A stretch of DNA of 64,000 bases from Egaibacter danicus (GTDB taxonomy: Bacteria > Pseudomonadota > Gammaproteobacteria > Burkholderiales > Burkholderiaceae_C). The notes beneath the pieces were generated by a model. The model ran no database searches. It was not told the DNA's origin and saw only the letters and a program-made list of their open reading frames with translations. Made by a program: the position numbers and the translations under genes. The stretch covers positions 124,001 to 188,000 of the forward strand of contig JADJII010000008.1 of the NCBI GenBank assembly GCA_016707075.1, given 5' to 3'. Positions 34,049 to 42,826 of this stretch are shown here, piece after piece (within the stretch, counting starts at the first letter, position 1; each line of letters starts with the position of its first letter).

Positions 34049-35365
34049 ATGAGCTCCTACTTCAACGCCGTCGCCCCCATTCGTTATGAAGGGACAGACT
34101 CAACCAATCCGCTCGCCTTCAAATGGTATGACCGCGACCGACTGGTGATGGGCAAACGCATGGAAGATCAACTTCGCTTTGCGGTTTGTTACTGGCACAG
34201 TTTTTCCTGGAACGGTTTCGATCCGTTCGGTTACGACGGCACATTTGAACGCCCCTGGCAGCATATGGCTGACCCGATGGCGGCAGCACGTGCCAAGGCT
34301 GATTCGGCGTTTGAGTTTTTCCAGAAACTGGGAGCGCCTTACTACTGCTTCCATGACCGGGACGTGGCGCCGGAAGGCAGCACGCCCCGGGAGAGCGTAT
34401 CCAACCTGCACGCCATGGTCGATGTGCTGGCGGCCAAGCAGCAGGCTACCGGCATGAAGCTGTTGTGGGGCACCGCCAACCTGTTCAGCCACAGACGCTT
34501 CATGTCGGGTGCGGCGACCAATCCGGATCCCGAGATTTTTGCCCTGGGAGCACTGCAGGTAAAAGAAGCGATGGACGCTACGCTGAAGCTCGGCGGTGAA
34601 AACTACGTTTTATGGGGCGGCCGTGAAGGTTATGAAACCCTGCTGAACACCAACATGGGGCAGGAACTGGACCAGATGGGGCGCTTTCTGCACATGGTGG
34701 TGGACTACAAACACAAGATCGGATTCAAGGGCGCCATTCTGCTGGAGCCAAAGCCCCGTGAACCGACCAAACACCAGTACGACTTCGATGTCGCAACGGT
34801 GTATGGTTTCCTGCTCAAACACGGCCTTGAAAAAGAAATCAAGGTCAATATTGAAGCCAACCACGCCACGCTGGCTGGCCATAGTTTTGAGCATGAAATT
34901 GCCACCGCGGTTGATCTGGGGATCTTCGGCTCGATTGACATGAACCGCGGCGACATGCAGTGCCAGTGGGACACCGACCAGTTCCCCAACAGCATCCCCG
35001 AGACAGCCCTGGCGATGTACCTGATTTTGCAGGCTGGCGGGTTTACTACCGGTGGCTTGAACTTTGACAGCAAGGTTCGCCGCCAGTCCATCGACCCGGA
35101 AGACATGTTCTATGGCCATGTGGGCGCCATGGACGTTTCTGCACGCGCTCTGCTGATTGCCGAAAAAATGATCGTTGATGGTCGTTTTGCGCAAAGCAGC
35201 AAGGACCGATATGCTGGCTGGCAGTCGGGTTTTGGCAAAGACTTGATGAGCGGGAAAATGGGGCTTGATGCCGTTGCAGTGCGTGTCTTGCAGAACAACA
35301 CCGATACCCGCCCTGTTTCCGGCAGGCAGGAGCACCTGGAAAACCTGCTGAATTCATTTATCTGA
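34049..35365 (+). CDS. xylA: Xylose isomerase XylA
   Basis: This 438-residue TIM-barrel enzyme converts D-xylose to D-xylulose with two divalent metals. The catalytic His in FHDRDVAPEG is at residue 102. The metal ligand regions GGREGYETLLNTNM, LLEPKPREPTKHQYD, NIEANHATLAGHSFEHE and DMNRGD are present. The length fits the class II (long) isomerases. AAGGAAAA precedes the ATG. It lies in the xylose operon between xylB and a sugar dehydrogenase gene. Confidence 0.97.
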   Translation: MSSYFNAVAPIRYEGTDSTNPLAFKWYDRDRLVMGKRMEDQLRFAVCYWHSFSWNGFDPFGYDGTFERPWQHMADPMAAARAKADSAFEFFQKLGAPYYCFHDRDVAPEGSTPRESVSNLHAMVDVLAAKQQATGMKLLWGTANLFSHRRFMSGAATNPDPEIFALGALQVKEAMDATLKLGGENYVLWGGREGYETLLNTNMGQELDQMGRFLHMVVDYKHKIGFKGAILLEPKPREPTKHQYDFDVATVYGFLLKHGLEKEIKVNIEANHATLAGHSFEHEIATAVDLGIFGSIDMNRGDMQCQWDTDQFPNSIPETALAMYLILQAGGFTTGGLNFDSKVRRQSIDPEDMFYGHVGAMDVSARALLIAEKMIVDGRFAQSSKDRYAGWQSGFGKDLMSGKMGLDAVAVRVLQNNTDTRPVSGRQEHLENLLNSFI

Positions 35366-35380
35366 CTGGAGTGCAGCTTC

Positions 35381-36379
35381 ATGAAGAAAGTCGTTTGGGG
35401 GGTATTGAGCACCGCAAAAATCGGCTGGGAAAAAGTGATCCCGGCCATGCAAAAGGGTGACTATTGCGATATCCGCGCCATTGCCTCACGCTCCCTGGAG
35501 AAAGGGCGCGTGCTGGCCGACAAACTCGGCATTGCAAAAGCCTACGGCAGCTACGAAGAACTGCTGGCGGACCCTGAAATTGAAGCCGTCTACAACCCGC
35601 TACCCAACGACCAGCACGTACCGCTAACGCTGATGGCCGCGCGTGCCGGCAAGCACGTACTGTGCGAAAAACCGTTTGCCATGAATGCAACTCAGGCCGC
35701 TCAAGTGCGTGAAGTCGCCAACAACGTGCACATCATGGAGGCATTCATGGTGCGCTTTCACCCGCAGTGGCTGCAAGTTCGGGAGCGGGTACGCAATGGC
35801 GATCTGGGTGATCTGCGAGTGATTCAGGCCTACTTTGCGTACTTCAACCGGGATGTCAACAACATCCGCAACAAGCTGGATACAGGCGGCGGCGCTTTGT
35901 ATGACATCGGCTGTTACCCCATTGTTGTGGGCCGCTTTCTGTTTGAGTCTGAACCCAAACGGGTAATGGCCATGTTTGATCGTGATCCGACCTTCAAGAC
36001 CGATCGCACGGTCAGCGCCATGCTCGATTTCGGAGACGGGCGACAACTGAACTTCACGGTTTCCACCCAGTCCGTGGTGTATCAGCGGGTGCAGGTGTGC
36101 GGCACGAAAAAGCGCATTGAAATCCAAATTCCTTTCAATGCGCCGTTGGGTGGTGAAACCAGAGTCTTTCTGGACGATGGCTCCACACTGGATGGCTCCT
36201 CGGTGTCGACCCAGACACTGCCTGCCTGCAATATGTACACATTGCAAGGTGATGCCTTCTCCCGAGTGGTTCGGGGTGAACTCGCTCTCCCGTACGGCGT
36301 GGAAGACGCCATCAAAAACATGCGGGTCATTGACGCCCTGTTTGAGTCCGGGAAAAGCGGCCAGTGGATCAATATTTGA
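35381..36379 (+). CDS. Gfo/Idh/MocA family oxidoreductase, probable sugar (xylose) dehydrogenase
   Basis: This 332-residue protein has an N-terminal Rossmann domain (VVWGVLSTAKIGWEKVIPAMQ) with the conserved KHVLCEKPFA motif and a C-terminal alpha/beta domain (DTGGGALYDIGCYPI). Its closest characterised relatives are NADP-dependent D-xylose dehydrogenases and dihydrodiol dehydrogenases. In the xylose operon it could oxidise xylose to xylonolactone, giving a second entry route beside XylA/XylB. This is inference from position. It starts 15 bases after xylA and is followed 10 bases later by the FG-GAP protein gene. Confidence 0.88.
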   Translation: MKKVVWGVLSTAKIGWEKVIPAMQKGDYCDIRAIASRSLEKGRVLADKLGIAKAYGSYEELLADPEIEAVYNPLPNDQHVPLTLMAARAGKHVLCEKPFAMNATQAAQVREVANNVHIMEAFMVRFHPQWLQVRERVRNGDLGDLRVIQAYFAYFNRDVNNIRNKLDTGGGALYDIGCYPIVVGRFLFESEPKRVMAMFDRDPTFKTDRTVSAMLDFGDGRQLNFTVSTQSVVYQRVQVCGTKKRIEIQIPFNAPLGGETRVFLDDGSTLDGSSVSTQTLPACNMYTLQGDAFSRVVRGELALPYGVEDAIKNMRVIDALFESGKSGQWINI

Positions 36380-36389
36380 CAAGGTAGCC

Positions 36390-38012
36390 ATGCTTATCCG
36401 GGTTCGAAACCTCTCTCACGTTGTTCTGGCAAGCATCACTGCGCTCCAAGGTGCTGTGGCGGCTGATGTTCCTGCGCCCGCCATCCCACGCTTCGTTGAG
36501 GAAACCGACAGTGCAGGCTTGCAAAGCCGCTTTGAAGGTGAAGTCGAGTTCATGGTGGGCGGAGGTGTCGCGACGTTTGATTGCGATGCAGACGGCCTGC
36601 CCGAGGTCTACGTCACCGCCGGGGTCAACAAGGCCAAGTTTTATCGCAATGGAAGCACACGTGGCGGCCCCCTCAAACTGAAGGAAGAGCGCTCCGGCCT
36701 GGAATTGACCAACGCGATTGGTGCCTACCCACTGGACGTGGATGGAGATGGCCAGACTGATCTGGTAGTGCTACGTGTGGGCGAGATCGAGGTTTTTCGC
36801 GGGCTGGGCGCCTGTAAATTTGAGCGCGCCGGTGAAAAGTGGGGATTAAGTTCCAGCAATGCCTGGCACACCGCCTTTTCTGCAACCTGGGAACGTGGCC
36901 AGAACTGGCCAACCCTGGCTGTGGGTACCTATGTAGACCGCAGCAAACCTGATTTCCCTTGGGGTAGTTGCACGCCGGGGAGCTTGATGCGTCCGGCTTC
37001 ATCGGGGAAACAATTTGCACCGGCTGTTGCACTGACACCCGGTTACTGCGCACTGTCGATGCTTTTCACCGACTGGAATCACAAAGGAGAACCTGCCCTC
37101 CGGGTGAGCAATGATCGGGAGTTCTACAAAGGCGGGCAGGAACAATTGTGGAAACTGTCGCCAGGGCAAGCGCCAGCGCTATACACCGAGGCTCAGGGCT
37201 GGAAACCATTGCAGATCTGGGGTATGGGCATTGCCAGTCACGACGTGGATGGAGATGGTTTGCCCGAAGTGTTTCTCACCAGCATGGCCGACAACAAGTT
37301 GCAAAAGGTGGAGGGTGATGGAGGACGGCCCACATTTTCGGACATGGCCTACAAGCGTGGCGTCACTGCACACAGGCCCTACGTTGGTGGCGATATTCAC
37401 CCGTCAACGGCATGGCATGCGCAGTTTGCTGACGTGAATCACGATGGCCTTGCAGACCTGTTCATCGTGAAAGGAAACGTATCGACCATGCCCGATTTCG
37501 CGACGCTGGATCCGAACAATCTGCTGCTCCAGCAAACTGATGGTCGCTTCGTGGAAGCGGGCCAGCAGGCGGGCGTAGCCAGCTTCCGGCGCGGTCGCGG
37601 TGGCATGCTGGCCGATCTGAACGGCGATGGACTGCTGGACATGCTGGTAGTCAATCGCTGGGACAAGGCCCAGGTCTGGCGTAATGTGGGGACTGGCACG
37701 GCTGAAAAACCTCTGCCCATGGGACATTGGCTGCAACTGCGTCTGAAGCAACCGGGGGGCAATCGCGATGCAATTGGAGCCTGGGTTGAAGTCAACCTGG
37801 GCGACCGCGTGATCCGACAGGAGTTAACCATTGGTGGCGGGCACGCCAGTGGGCACTTGGGCTGGATGCACTTTGGTCTGGGTCAGGCAAACTCCGTCAG
37901 ACTCAGAGTCCAGTGGCCCTACGGGGACTGGGGATCGTGGCAGACGGTTCAATCTGACGGCTTCTATCTGATTGACAAAGAAAACGGCGTCGGCACCTGG
38001 AGAGCGCCATGA
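36390..38012 (+). CDS. Secreted FG-GAP/ASPIC-UnbV repeat protein, CRTAC1-like
   Basis: This 540-residue protein has a hydrophobic leader (LSHVVLASITALQGAVAA). It contains several calcium-binding FG-GAP/VCBS loops: DCDADGLPEVYV, DVDGDGQTDLVV, DVDGDGLPEVFL, DVNHDGLADLFI and DLNGDGLLDMLV. An ASPIC/UnbV module follows (GNRDAIGAWVEVNLGDRVIRQELTIGGGHASGHLGWMHFGLG). It should fold as a beta-propeller outside the cytoplasm. The function of such proteins is unknown. The ATG at 36390 follows AAGG. The stop overlaps the start of the haloperoxidase-like gene by 4 bases, so the two are probably translated together and may act together. Confidence 0.85.
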   Translation: MLIRVRNLSHVVLASITALQGAVAADVPAPAIPRFVEETDSAGLQSRFEGEVEFMVGGGVATFDCDADGLPEVYVTAGVNKAKFYRNGSTRGGPLKLKEERSGLELTNAIGAYPLDVDGDGQTDLVVLRVGEIEVFRGLGACKFERAGEKWGLSSSNAWHTAFSATWERGQNWPTLAVGTYVDRSKPDFPWGSCTPGSLMRPASSGKQFAPAVALTPGYCALSMLFTDWNHKGEPALRVSNDREFYKGGQEQLWKLSPGQAPALYTEAQGWKPLQIWGMGIASHDVDGDGLPEVFLTSMADNKLQKVEGDGGRPTFSDMAYKRGVTAHRPYVGGDIHPSTAWHAQFADVNHDGLADLFIVKGNVSTMPDFATLDPNNLLLQQTDGRFVEAGQQAGVASFRRGRGGMLADLNGDGLLDMLVVNRWDKAQVWRNVGTGTAEKPLPMGHWLQLRLKQPGGNRDAIGAWVEVNLGDRVIRQELTIGGGHASGHLGWMHFGLGQANSVRLRVQWPYGDWGSWQTVQSDGFYLIDKENGVGTWRAP

Positions 38013-39391
38013 GAATCCTGTTGCCCCCTGCTCTTAGCTGCAGCTTCCGCGCAATCTGTTTTGCGATGGCCGCCGTATTCCTTCACCCGTTCAATGCGGT
38101 TGCCCAGACGCAGCCCGTTGCCGCCTCCAGGACGGCCGACACATTCAGCTCCGGTGTTGCAAACGAATGGTTTTCGCTGGCGATTCAACTCGTTCAACAG
38201 ACCCCCGGGTTCAGTCCCCCGGTAGCGTCCAGAGCCTTGGGATACCTCGGTCTTACGCTTTATGAATCGATTGTTCCTGGCATGCCGGGCTACACCAGCC
38301 TGGCCGGGCAACTCAATGAACTGAGCTCCCTGCCCTGGGCACAACCTGATGAGCCCCTGCACTGGCCCACCGTGGCCAATGCGTCGATGGCAACCATGAC
38401 CCGCATGATGTTCAGCAACGCCTCAGCGGAAAACAAGGCGCGTATCGATTTGCTGGAACGCAACCTGCCGCTGAAATATGGTCAGGACTTCGACCCCACC
38501 AGCATCACGCCGGATATTACCAATCGCTCGGAAACGTTTGGCAAGTTGATGGCCATGGCCATCATGACCTGGGCCCGGACCGACGGCGGTCACGAGGCCT
38601 GGGGGCCGATTCGGCGCAGCCGGGAAAACTATGTCCCCCCCAGTGGCACCGGGCGCTGGAGCGCCACGCCCCCGGCTTTTGCGCCACCGCTTTTGCCCTG
38701 GTGGGGAGAAAACCGTCCTTTCGTTCTGAAGAGCGGAAAGGAATGCCCGGCTCCTCCACCGCCTGCCTATTCCGAAGAAACCAACTCAGCGTTCTACAAG
38801 GATGCTCAGGAGGTCTACCGCGTCAGTAACCAGGCTACACAGGAACAACGCCAGTTCGCACTTTATTGGGCCGATGACCCGGGCAAGACGCCCACACCTG
38901 CCGGACATTGGGCTTATATCGCCAACGATTTGCTGAAAATGGGCAAAGCCAGTCTGGCGGTAGCCGCCGAGACCCAGGCACGGCTCAACATGGCGATGGC
39001 CGATGCCTTCGTTGCAGGCTGGGCCACCAAATACGCCGTCAGCCTTCTGCGGCCCGTCACCTACGTTCAGGTGGTGATCGACAGCAATTGGGTGCCCACC
39101 CTGATGGCCACGCCGCCATTCCCGGAATACCCTTCCGGTCACTCGGTTCAGTCCAGTGCCGCAGCCACTGTTTTAGGCAAGGTATTTGGAACTGAAACCA
39201 GTTTCACCGACAACACCCACAACGACCGTGGCTGGGGGCCACGCACCTTCAAGAGCTTCAAGGCCGCGGCCGACGAAGCGGCTATTTCCCGAATGTATGC
39301 CGGCATTCACTTCGGATTTGGTATTGAAGGTGGCAAAGTGCAGGGGCAGTGTGTAGGAGCCAAAATACTGGCGCTGAAGTTCAAGCCCTGA
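38009..39391 (+). CDS. Vanadium-dependent haloperoxidase / PAP2-like protein, exported
   Basis: This 460-residue protein has a signal peptide ending near VAQTQ. It carries the vanadate/phosphate-binding signature in order: K341 and R348 (K-x6-RP), PSGHS at 375-379, and SR-x5-H with R428 and H434. The family oxidises halides with peroxide or, in some members, acts as a phosphatase; the halide and the reaction here are unknown. Its ATG lies within the stop of the FG-GAP gene (ATGA). It is the last gene of the run that starts at xylF, with no evident terminator between. Confidence 0.85.
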   Translation: MRILLPPALSCSFRAICFAMAAVFLHPFNAVAQTQPVAASRTADTFSSGVANEWFSLAIQLVQQTPGFSPPVASRALGYLGLTLYESIVPGMPGYTSLAGQLNELSSLPWAQPDEPLHWPTVANASMATMTRMMFSNASAENKARIDLLERNLPLKYGQDFDPTSITPDITNRSETFGKLMAMAIMTWARTDGGHEAWGPIRRSRENYVPPSGTGRWSATPPAFAPPLLPWWGENRPFVLKSGKECPAPPPPAYSEETNSAFYKDAQEVYRVSNQATQEQRQFALYWADDPGKTPTPAGHWAYIANDLLKMGKASLAVAAETQARLNMAMADAFVAGWATKYAVSLLRPVTYVQVVIDSNWVPTLMATPPFPEYPSGHSVQSSAAATVLGKVFGTETSFTDNTHNDRGWGPRTFKSFKAAADEAAISRMYAGIHFGFGIEGGKVQGQCVGAKILALKFKP

Positions 39392-39433
39392 CCTCATCGC
39401 ACATCAAATCTGGTTTTGTGTCAGCATGAGGCC

Positions 39434-39826
39434 ATGAACCGGCTCAATCTCCGGCTGGCAGAAGGTATTCGTCGCGTCGGATTTCGCAAGTGGTACGAAC
39501 GCGAACTCCTGTCCAGCCATGCTCACATGTTGCTCGCCTTCTTGTGCGTGATTGCGCTGATGGCGAGCATGGAGGCGTTTCGCGATGGTTCGCCGGGTGA
39601 AAAGTTGCTGGATGTGATGCTTTGCATCATCAGTGGCACTACAGGACTCTGGGCTTTGCGCCGGTATTTATTCTTGCTGATGCATGCTGAGGAGGTGGCC
39701 AACCAGGCTAATTGTCCCCATTGCGGTACTTATGGTCGCCTGACTCTGGTAGAGGAGGACCGGCGCAATGGTGCGGTACTTGTTCACTGCAAAAAATGTA
39801 CGCACCAGTGGACCATGACGCCCTGA
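39434..39826 (+). CDS. Small membrane protein with C-terminal zinc ribbon
   Basis: This 130-residue protein has two hydrophobic segments (HMLLAFLCVIALMASM; LLDVMLCIISGTTGLWALRRYLFLL). A soluble tail follows with CPHCGTYGRLTLVEEDRR, then CKKCTHQW, a C2-C2 zinc ribbon. I do not recognise a named family. The architecture suggests a membrane-anchored protein with a cytoplasmic metal-binding head. The ATG at 39434 is chosen over a GTG at 39416. It converges with the sugar ATPase gene ending at 39907. Confidence 0.72.
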   Translation: MNRLNLRLAEGIRRVGFRKWYERELLSSHAHMLLAFLCVIALMASMEAFRDGSPGEKLLDVMLCIISGTTGLWALRRYLFLLMHAEEVANQANCPHCGTYGRLTLVEEDRRNGAVLVHCKKCTHQWTMTP

Positions 39827-39906
39827 TTTGAGATGCCATGGCATGCCCATCCTGGCGTGCAAACCCAATGGCCGATTTGTTGATGGTTAGAGGCAATTGC
39901 CAGGAC

Positions 39907-40980
39907 TCAAACCTCCAGGCGCAACCCCGTGGTGCAATGAAACCAGTTGGTATGTTTTCCGCTGATCTCCAGCCCGATTGGATCACCTTCTTTCAAAGGC
40001 GCATGGGGCTTGGTTCGGGACGTCAAATCACCTGCAGGTGTTCGCACCACGACATAGGTGTCAGCACCGGTAGGCTCAACCAGATGCACGACGCCGCGCC
40101 ACGAAGACTCTGCCGCCACATGCAAATGCTCCGCACGCAGGCCCAGGATGGCCTCGCCCACAGCAGGACAAGGCAATGTCAACGAACCACCTTCGAAAAC
40201 GAAACGTCCGTTTTCACCCGCCACTTCTACCCGGCCCTTGATCATGTTCATGGTGGGTGAGCCAATGAACGACGCCACATAGGTATTCGACGGGCGCGTG
40301 TACACCTCATCGGGCGTACCAATTTGTTGCAGGATGCCGTCCTTCATCACCGCAATGCGGCTACCCAGCGTCATCGCCTCAATCTGGTCGTGCGTGACAT
40401 ACACACTGGTGATACCGCTGACATGGTGCAACCGCTTGATTTCAGCGCGCATCTCCACACGGAGTTTGGCGTCCAGATTGGATAGCGGTTCGTCAAACAA
40501 GAACAGTTGGGGGTCACGCGCCAATGCACGGCCCATCGCTACACGCTGGCGCTGACCACCGGAAAGCTGCGACGGCCGCCGGTCCAGCAAGTGCTCGATC
40601 TGCAGCATGGCTGCCACTTCCGCGATACGTTTGGTACGCACCTCCTTGGGCACTTTGCGCATTTCCAGCGCGAAGCCAATATTGTCAGCCACGTTCATGG
40701 TGGGATACAAGGCATAGCTCTGGAACACCATGGCAATGTCACGCTGTGCCGGCGCAATGCCAATGACGTTTCTCCCGGCAATGAGAAGCTCGCCTTCAGT
40801 GGGTTCTTCAAGACCAGCGATGATGTTGAGCAAGGTGGATTTGCCGCAACCTGACGGGCCGACCAGGATCAGGAATTCGCCCGGCAAGACGTCAATGTCA
40901 ATGCGTTTGAGCACTTCGACTGCTTTGGCGCCTTTGCCAAAGACCTTGCGAATACCCGCGATGTGGAGGGAAGCGGCCAT
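39907..40980 (-). CDS. Carbohydrate ABC transporter ATP-binding protein (UgpC/MalK type)
   Basis: This 357-residue ATPase has Walker A GPSGCGKST, signature QLSGGQRQRVAMGRA, Walker B LFLFDEPLSNLDAKL and the H loop YVTHDQIEAM. A C-terminal TOBE regulatory domain follows (GLRAEHLHV). It would energise the two permeases encoded upstream. It is the final gene of the glucose-type transporter operon; 8 bases separate it from the preceding permease gene. Confidence 0.93.
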   Translation of the reverse strand: MAASLHIAGIRKVFGKGAKAVEVLKRIDIDVLPGEFLILVGPSGCGKSTLLNIIAGLEEPTEGELLIAGRNVIGIAPAQRDIAMVFQSYALYPTMNVADNIGFALEMRKVPKEVRTKRIAEVAAMLQIEHLLDRRPSQLSGGQRQRVAMGRALARDPQLFLFDEPLSNLDAKLRVEMRAEIKRLHHVSGITSVYVTHDQIEAMTLGSRIAVMKDGILQQIGTPDEVYTRPSNTYVASFIGSPTMNMIKGRVEVAGENGRFVFEGGSLTLPCPAVGEAILGLRAEHLHVAAESSWRGVVHLVEPTGADTYVVVRTPAGDLTSRTKPHAPLKEGDPIGLEISGKHTNWFHCTTGLRLEV

Positions 40981-40988
40981 GAGTGTTC

Positions 40989-41843
40989 CTATCCTTTCAC
41001 AGCGCCTGCCGTGAGACCTTTGACGAAGTATTGCCCCGCCAGCACATAAACCAGCATGGTGGGCAAACCTGCAATCACTGCCGCTGCCATATCCACGTTG
41101 TAGCTCTTGACACTGCTGGAAGTATTGGCCATGTTGTTCAGGCCCACAGTGATGGGCTTGCTGTCGGCGCCGCTAAAGGCCACACCAAAGAGGAAGTCGT
41201 TCCAGATATTGGTAAATTGCCAGATTAGCGTCACCATCATGATGGGAGTGGACATGGGAATGACGATGCGATAAAAAATGAGCCAGAAGCCTGCACCATC
41301 CATCCGCGCTGCATTGACCAGTTCCCGGGGGATGGCCGTGTAATAGTTTCGGAAGAACAGCGTTGTACCCGCCATGCCTGCCAGGCAGTGCACCAGCACC
41401 AGACCTGCAACCGAACTGGAAAGGCCGAGAAAACCCAGCACCTGGCTCATGGGTAGCAACACAACCTGAAACGGCATGAACACACCAAACAGCATGAAGC
41501 CAAAAAGAACATCGCTACCCCTGAATTTCCACATGCTCAACACGTAGCCGTTGACAGCTCCCCATGCGGTGGAAATCAGCACCGCCGGCACGGCCATGCT
41601 CACCGAATTCCAGAAGTAGGGCCGCAAGCCCCGACAATCCACCCCAGTACAGGCAGTTGACCAGGCCAGCTTCCACGACTCGAAGTTGATCGACGTCGGC
41701 AGGCTCATCAGGTTGCCCGCGCGGATCTGGTCAGCGTCCTTGAAGGACGTAGCCAGCATCACATACAGGGGCGCCAGAAACAGACAGGCCGCGACCAACA
41801 GAATGCTGTAGATGAGAATGCGGGGCAGATGTTTAGCGATCAT
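40989..41843 (-). CDS. Carbohydrate ABC transporter permease (GtsC/MalG type)
   Basis: This 284-residue inner-membrane protein has six hydrophobic segments and the cytoplasmic EAA loop (ELVNAARMDGAGFWLIFYRIVIPMSTP) that contacts the ATPase. The ATG at 41843 is used because MIAKHLPRILIYSILL is a normal family start; an upstream in-frame start would lengthen it by 14 unlikely residues. It overlaps the end of the other permease gene by 11 bases, indicating coupled translation. Confidence 0.92.
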   Translation of the reverse strand: MIAKHLPRILIYSILLVAACLFLAPLYVMLATSFKDADQIRAGNLMSLPTSINFESWKLAWSTACTGVDCRGLRPYFWNSVSMAVPAVLISTAWGAVNGYVLSMWKFRGSDVLFGFMLFGVFMPFQVVLLPMSQVLGFLGLSSSVAGLVLVHCLAGMAGTTLFFRNYYTAIPRELVNAARMDGAGFWLIFYRIVIPMSTPIMMVTLIWQFTNIWNDFLFGVAFSGADSKPITVGLNNMANTSSSVKSYNVDMAAAVIAGLPTMLVYVLAGQYFVKGLTAGAVKG

Positions 41844-42711
41844 GGGGCCTGGCTCGAAGTTCGCTGTACAGGTAGGGGACCACAATGGCCGCCACGGTGG
41901 CCAGCATCATGGTGGCGCTGGCTGCCCCAAGGCCAATCTGGCCACGGTTGAAGCTCATCACGAACATGAACGTTGCGGGCACATCGGTTGCGTAACCGGG
42001 CCCACCGGCGGTCAAGGCCATCACCAGATCGAAACTCTTGATCGACAGATGTGACAGCACCAGAATGGTGGAAAACACCACCGGACGCAGAATGGGAAGA
42101 ATGATGCGCCAGTAAATTCGGGGAAGTGAAGCGCCGTCTATTTGTGCCGCCTTGATGATGCTGTCGTCGATGCCGCGCAAGCCCGCCAGAAACAAGGCCA
42201 TAGCAAAACCGGCAGACTGCCAGATACCGGCAATCACCACACAATAGATGGCGGTCTCGGACTGCACCAGCCAGTCAAAATGAAAGCTCGACCAGCCAAG
42301 GTCGTGCATCAATTTTTCCAGCCCCAGGCTGGGATTGAGAATCCACTTCCAGGCGGTACCCGTCACGATGAATGACAACGCCATGGGATACAGATAAATA
42401 GTGCGAAGGACCCCTTCAGCACGCACTTTCTGGTCCAGAAAAATGGCCAGCAACATACCCAGCAACATGGAGCCGCCTACATACAGCACGCTGAAGATGC
42501 CCAGATTTTTCAGGGCAACATACCAGCGGTCCATGTCCCACAGTTGGGCATATTGCGCCAGCCCCACAAATTCGTCGTAATTGGGCAGCATGCGCGATCC
42601 GGTCACGGACAACACGCCATTCCAGATCATGAACCCATAGATGAACGCAAAGCCCAGCACAAAGCCCGGGGCCAGCACCAGCTTGGGTAACAGGTTCTCA
42701 ATACTTTTCAT
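41833..42711 (-). CDS. Carbohydrate ABC transporter permease (GtsB/MalF type)
   Basis: This 292-residue membrane protein has six hydrophobic segments and an EAA loop (GIDDSIIKAAQIDGASLPRIYWRIILPILRP). Together with the next gene product it forms the membrane channel. MKSIENLLPKLVLAPGFVLGFAF at the ATG (42711) fits the family. The preceding 115 bases contain a perfect 13-bp stem-loop between this gene and the binding-protein gene. Confidence 0.92.
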   Translation of the reverse strand: MKSIENLLPKLVLAPGFVLGFAFIYGFMIWNGVLSVTGSRMLPNYDEFVGLAQYAQLWDMDRWYVALKNLGIFSVLYVGGSMLLGMLLAIFLDQKVRAEGVLRTIYLYPMALSFIVTGTAWKWILNPSLGLEKLMHDLGWSSFHFDWLVQSETAIYCVVIAGIWQSAGFAMALFLAGLRGIDDSIIKAAQIDGASLPRIYWRIILPILRPVVFSTILVLSHLSIKSFDLVMALTAGGPGYATDVPATFMFVMSFNRGQIGLGAASATMMLATVAAIVVPYLYSELRARPHDR

Positions 42712-42770
42712 GGAGGAATACCTGGTTCGACCCACCCCACCGAACAAATTACTACGGGCAAGGCACAAAG

Positions 42771-42802
42771 AATAACCCCATCCTGAATTGGATGGGGTTA
42801 TT
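42771..42802 (-). terminator. Intercistronic stem-loop between sugar-binding protein and permease genes
   Basis: AATAACCCCATCC (42771-42783) and GGATGGGGTTATT (42790-42802) form a perfect 13-bp stem with a 6-base loop. On the transcribed strand it is followed by CTTTG, a weak U tract. Placement after the binding-protein gene mirrors the xylF/xylH hairpin and suggests partial attenuation or mRNA stabilisation. Confidence 0.75.
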
Positions 42803-42826
42803 CAGGTTGAACGGGCCGTACCGGTA

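Noticed and set aside
39833..39844. 12-bp palindrome ATGCCATGGCAT
   Set aside because: It is a single copy between convergent genes with no partner site; a short palindrome of this size is expected by chance.
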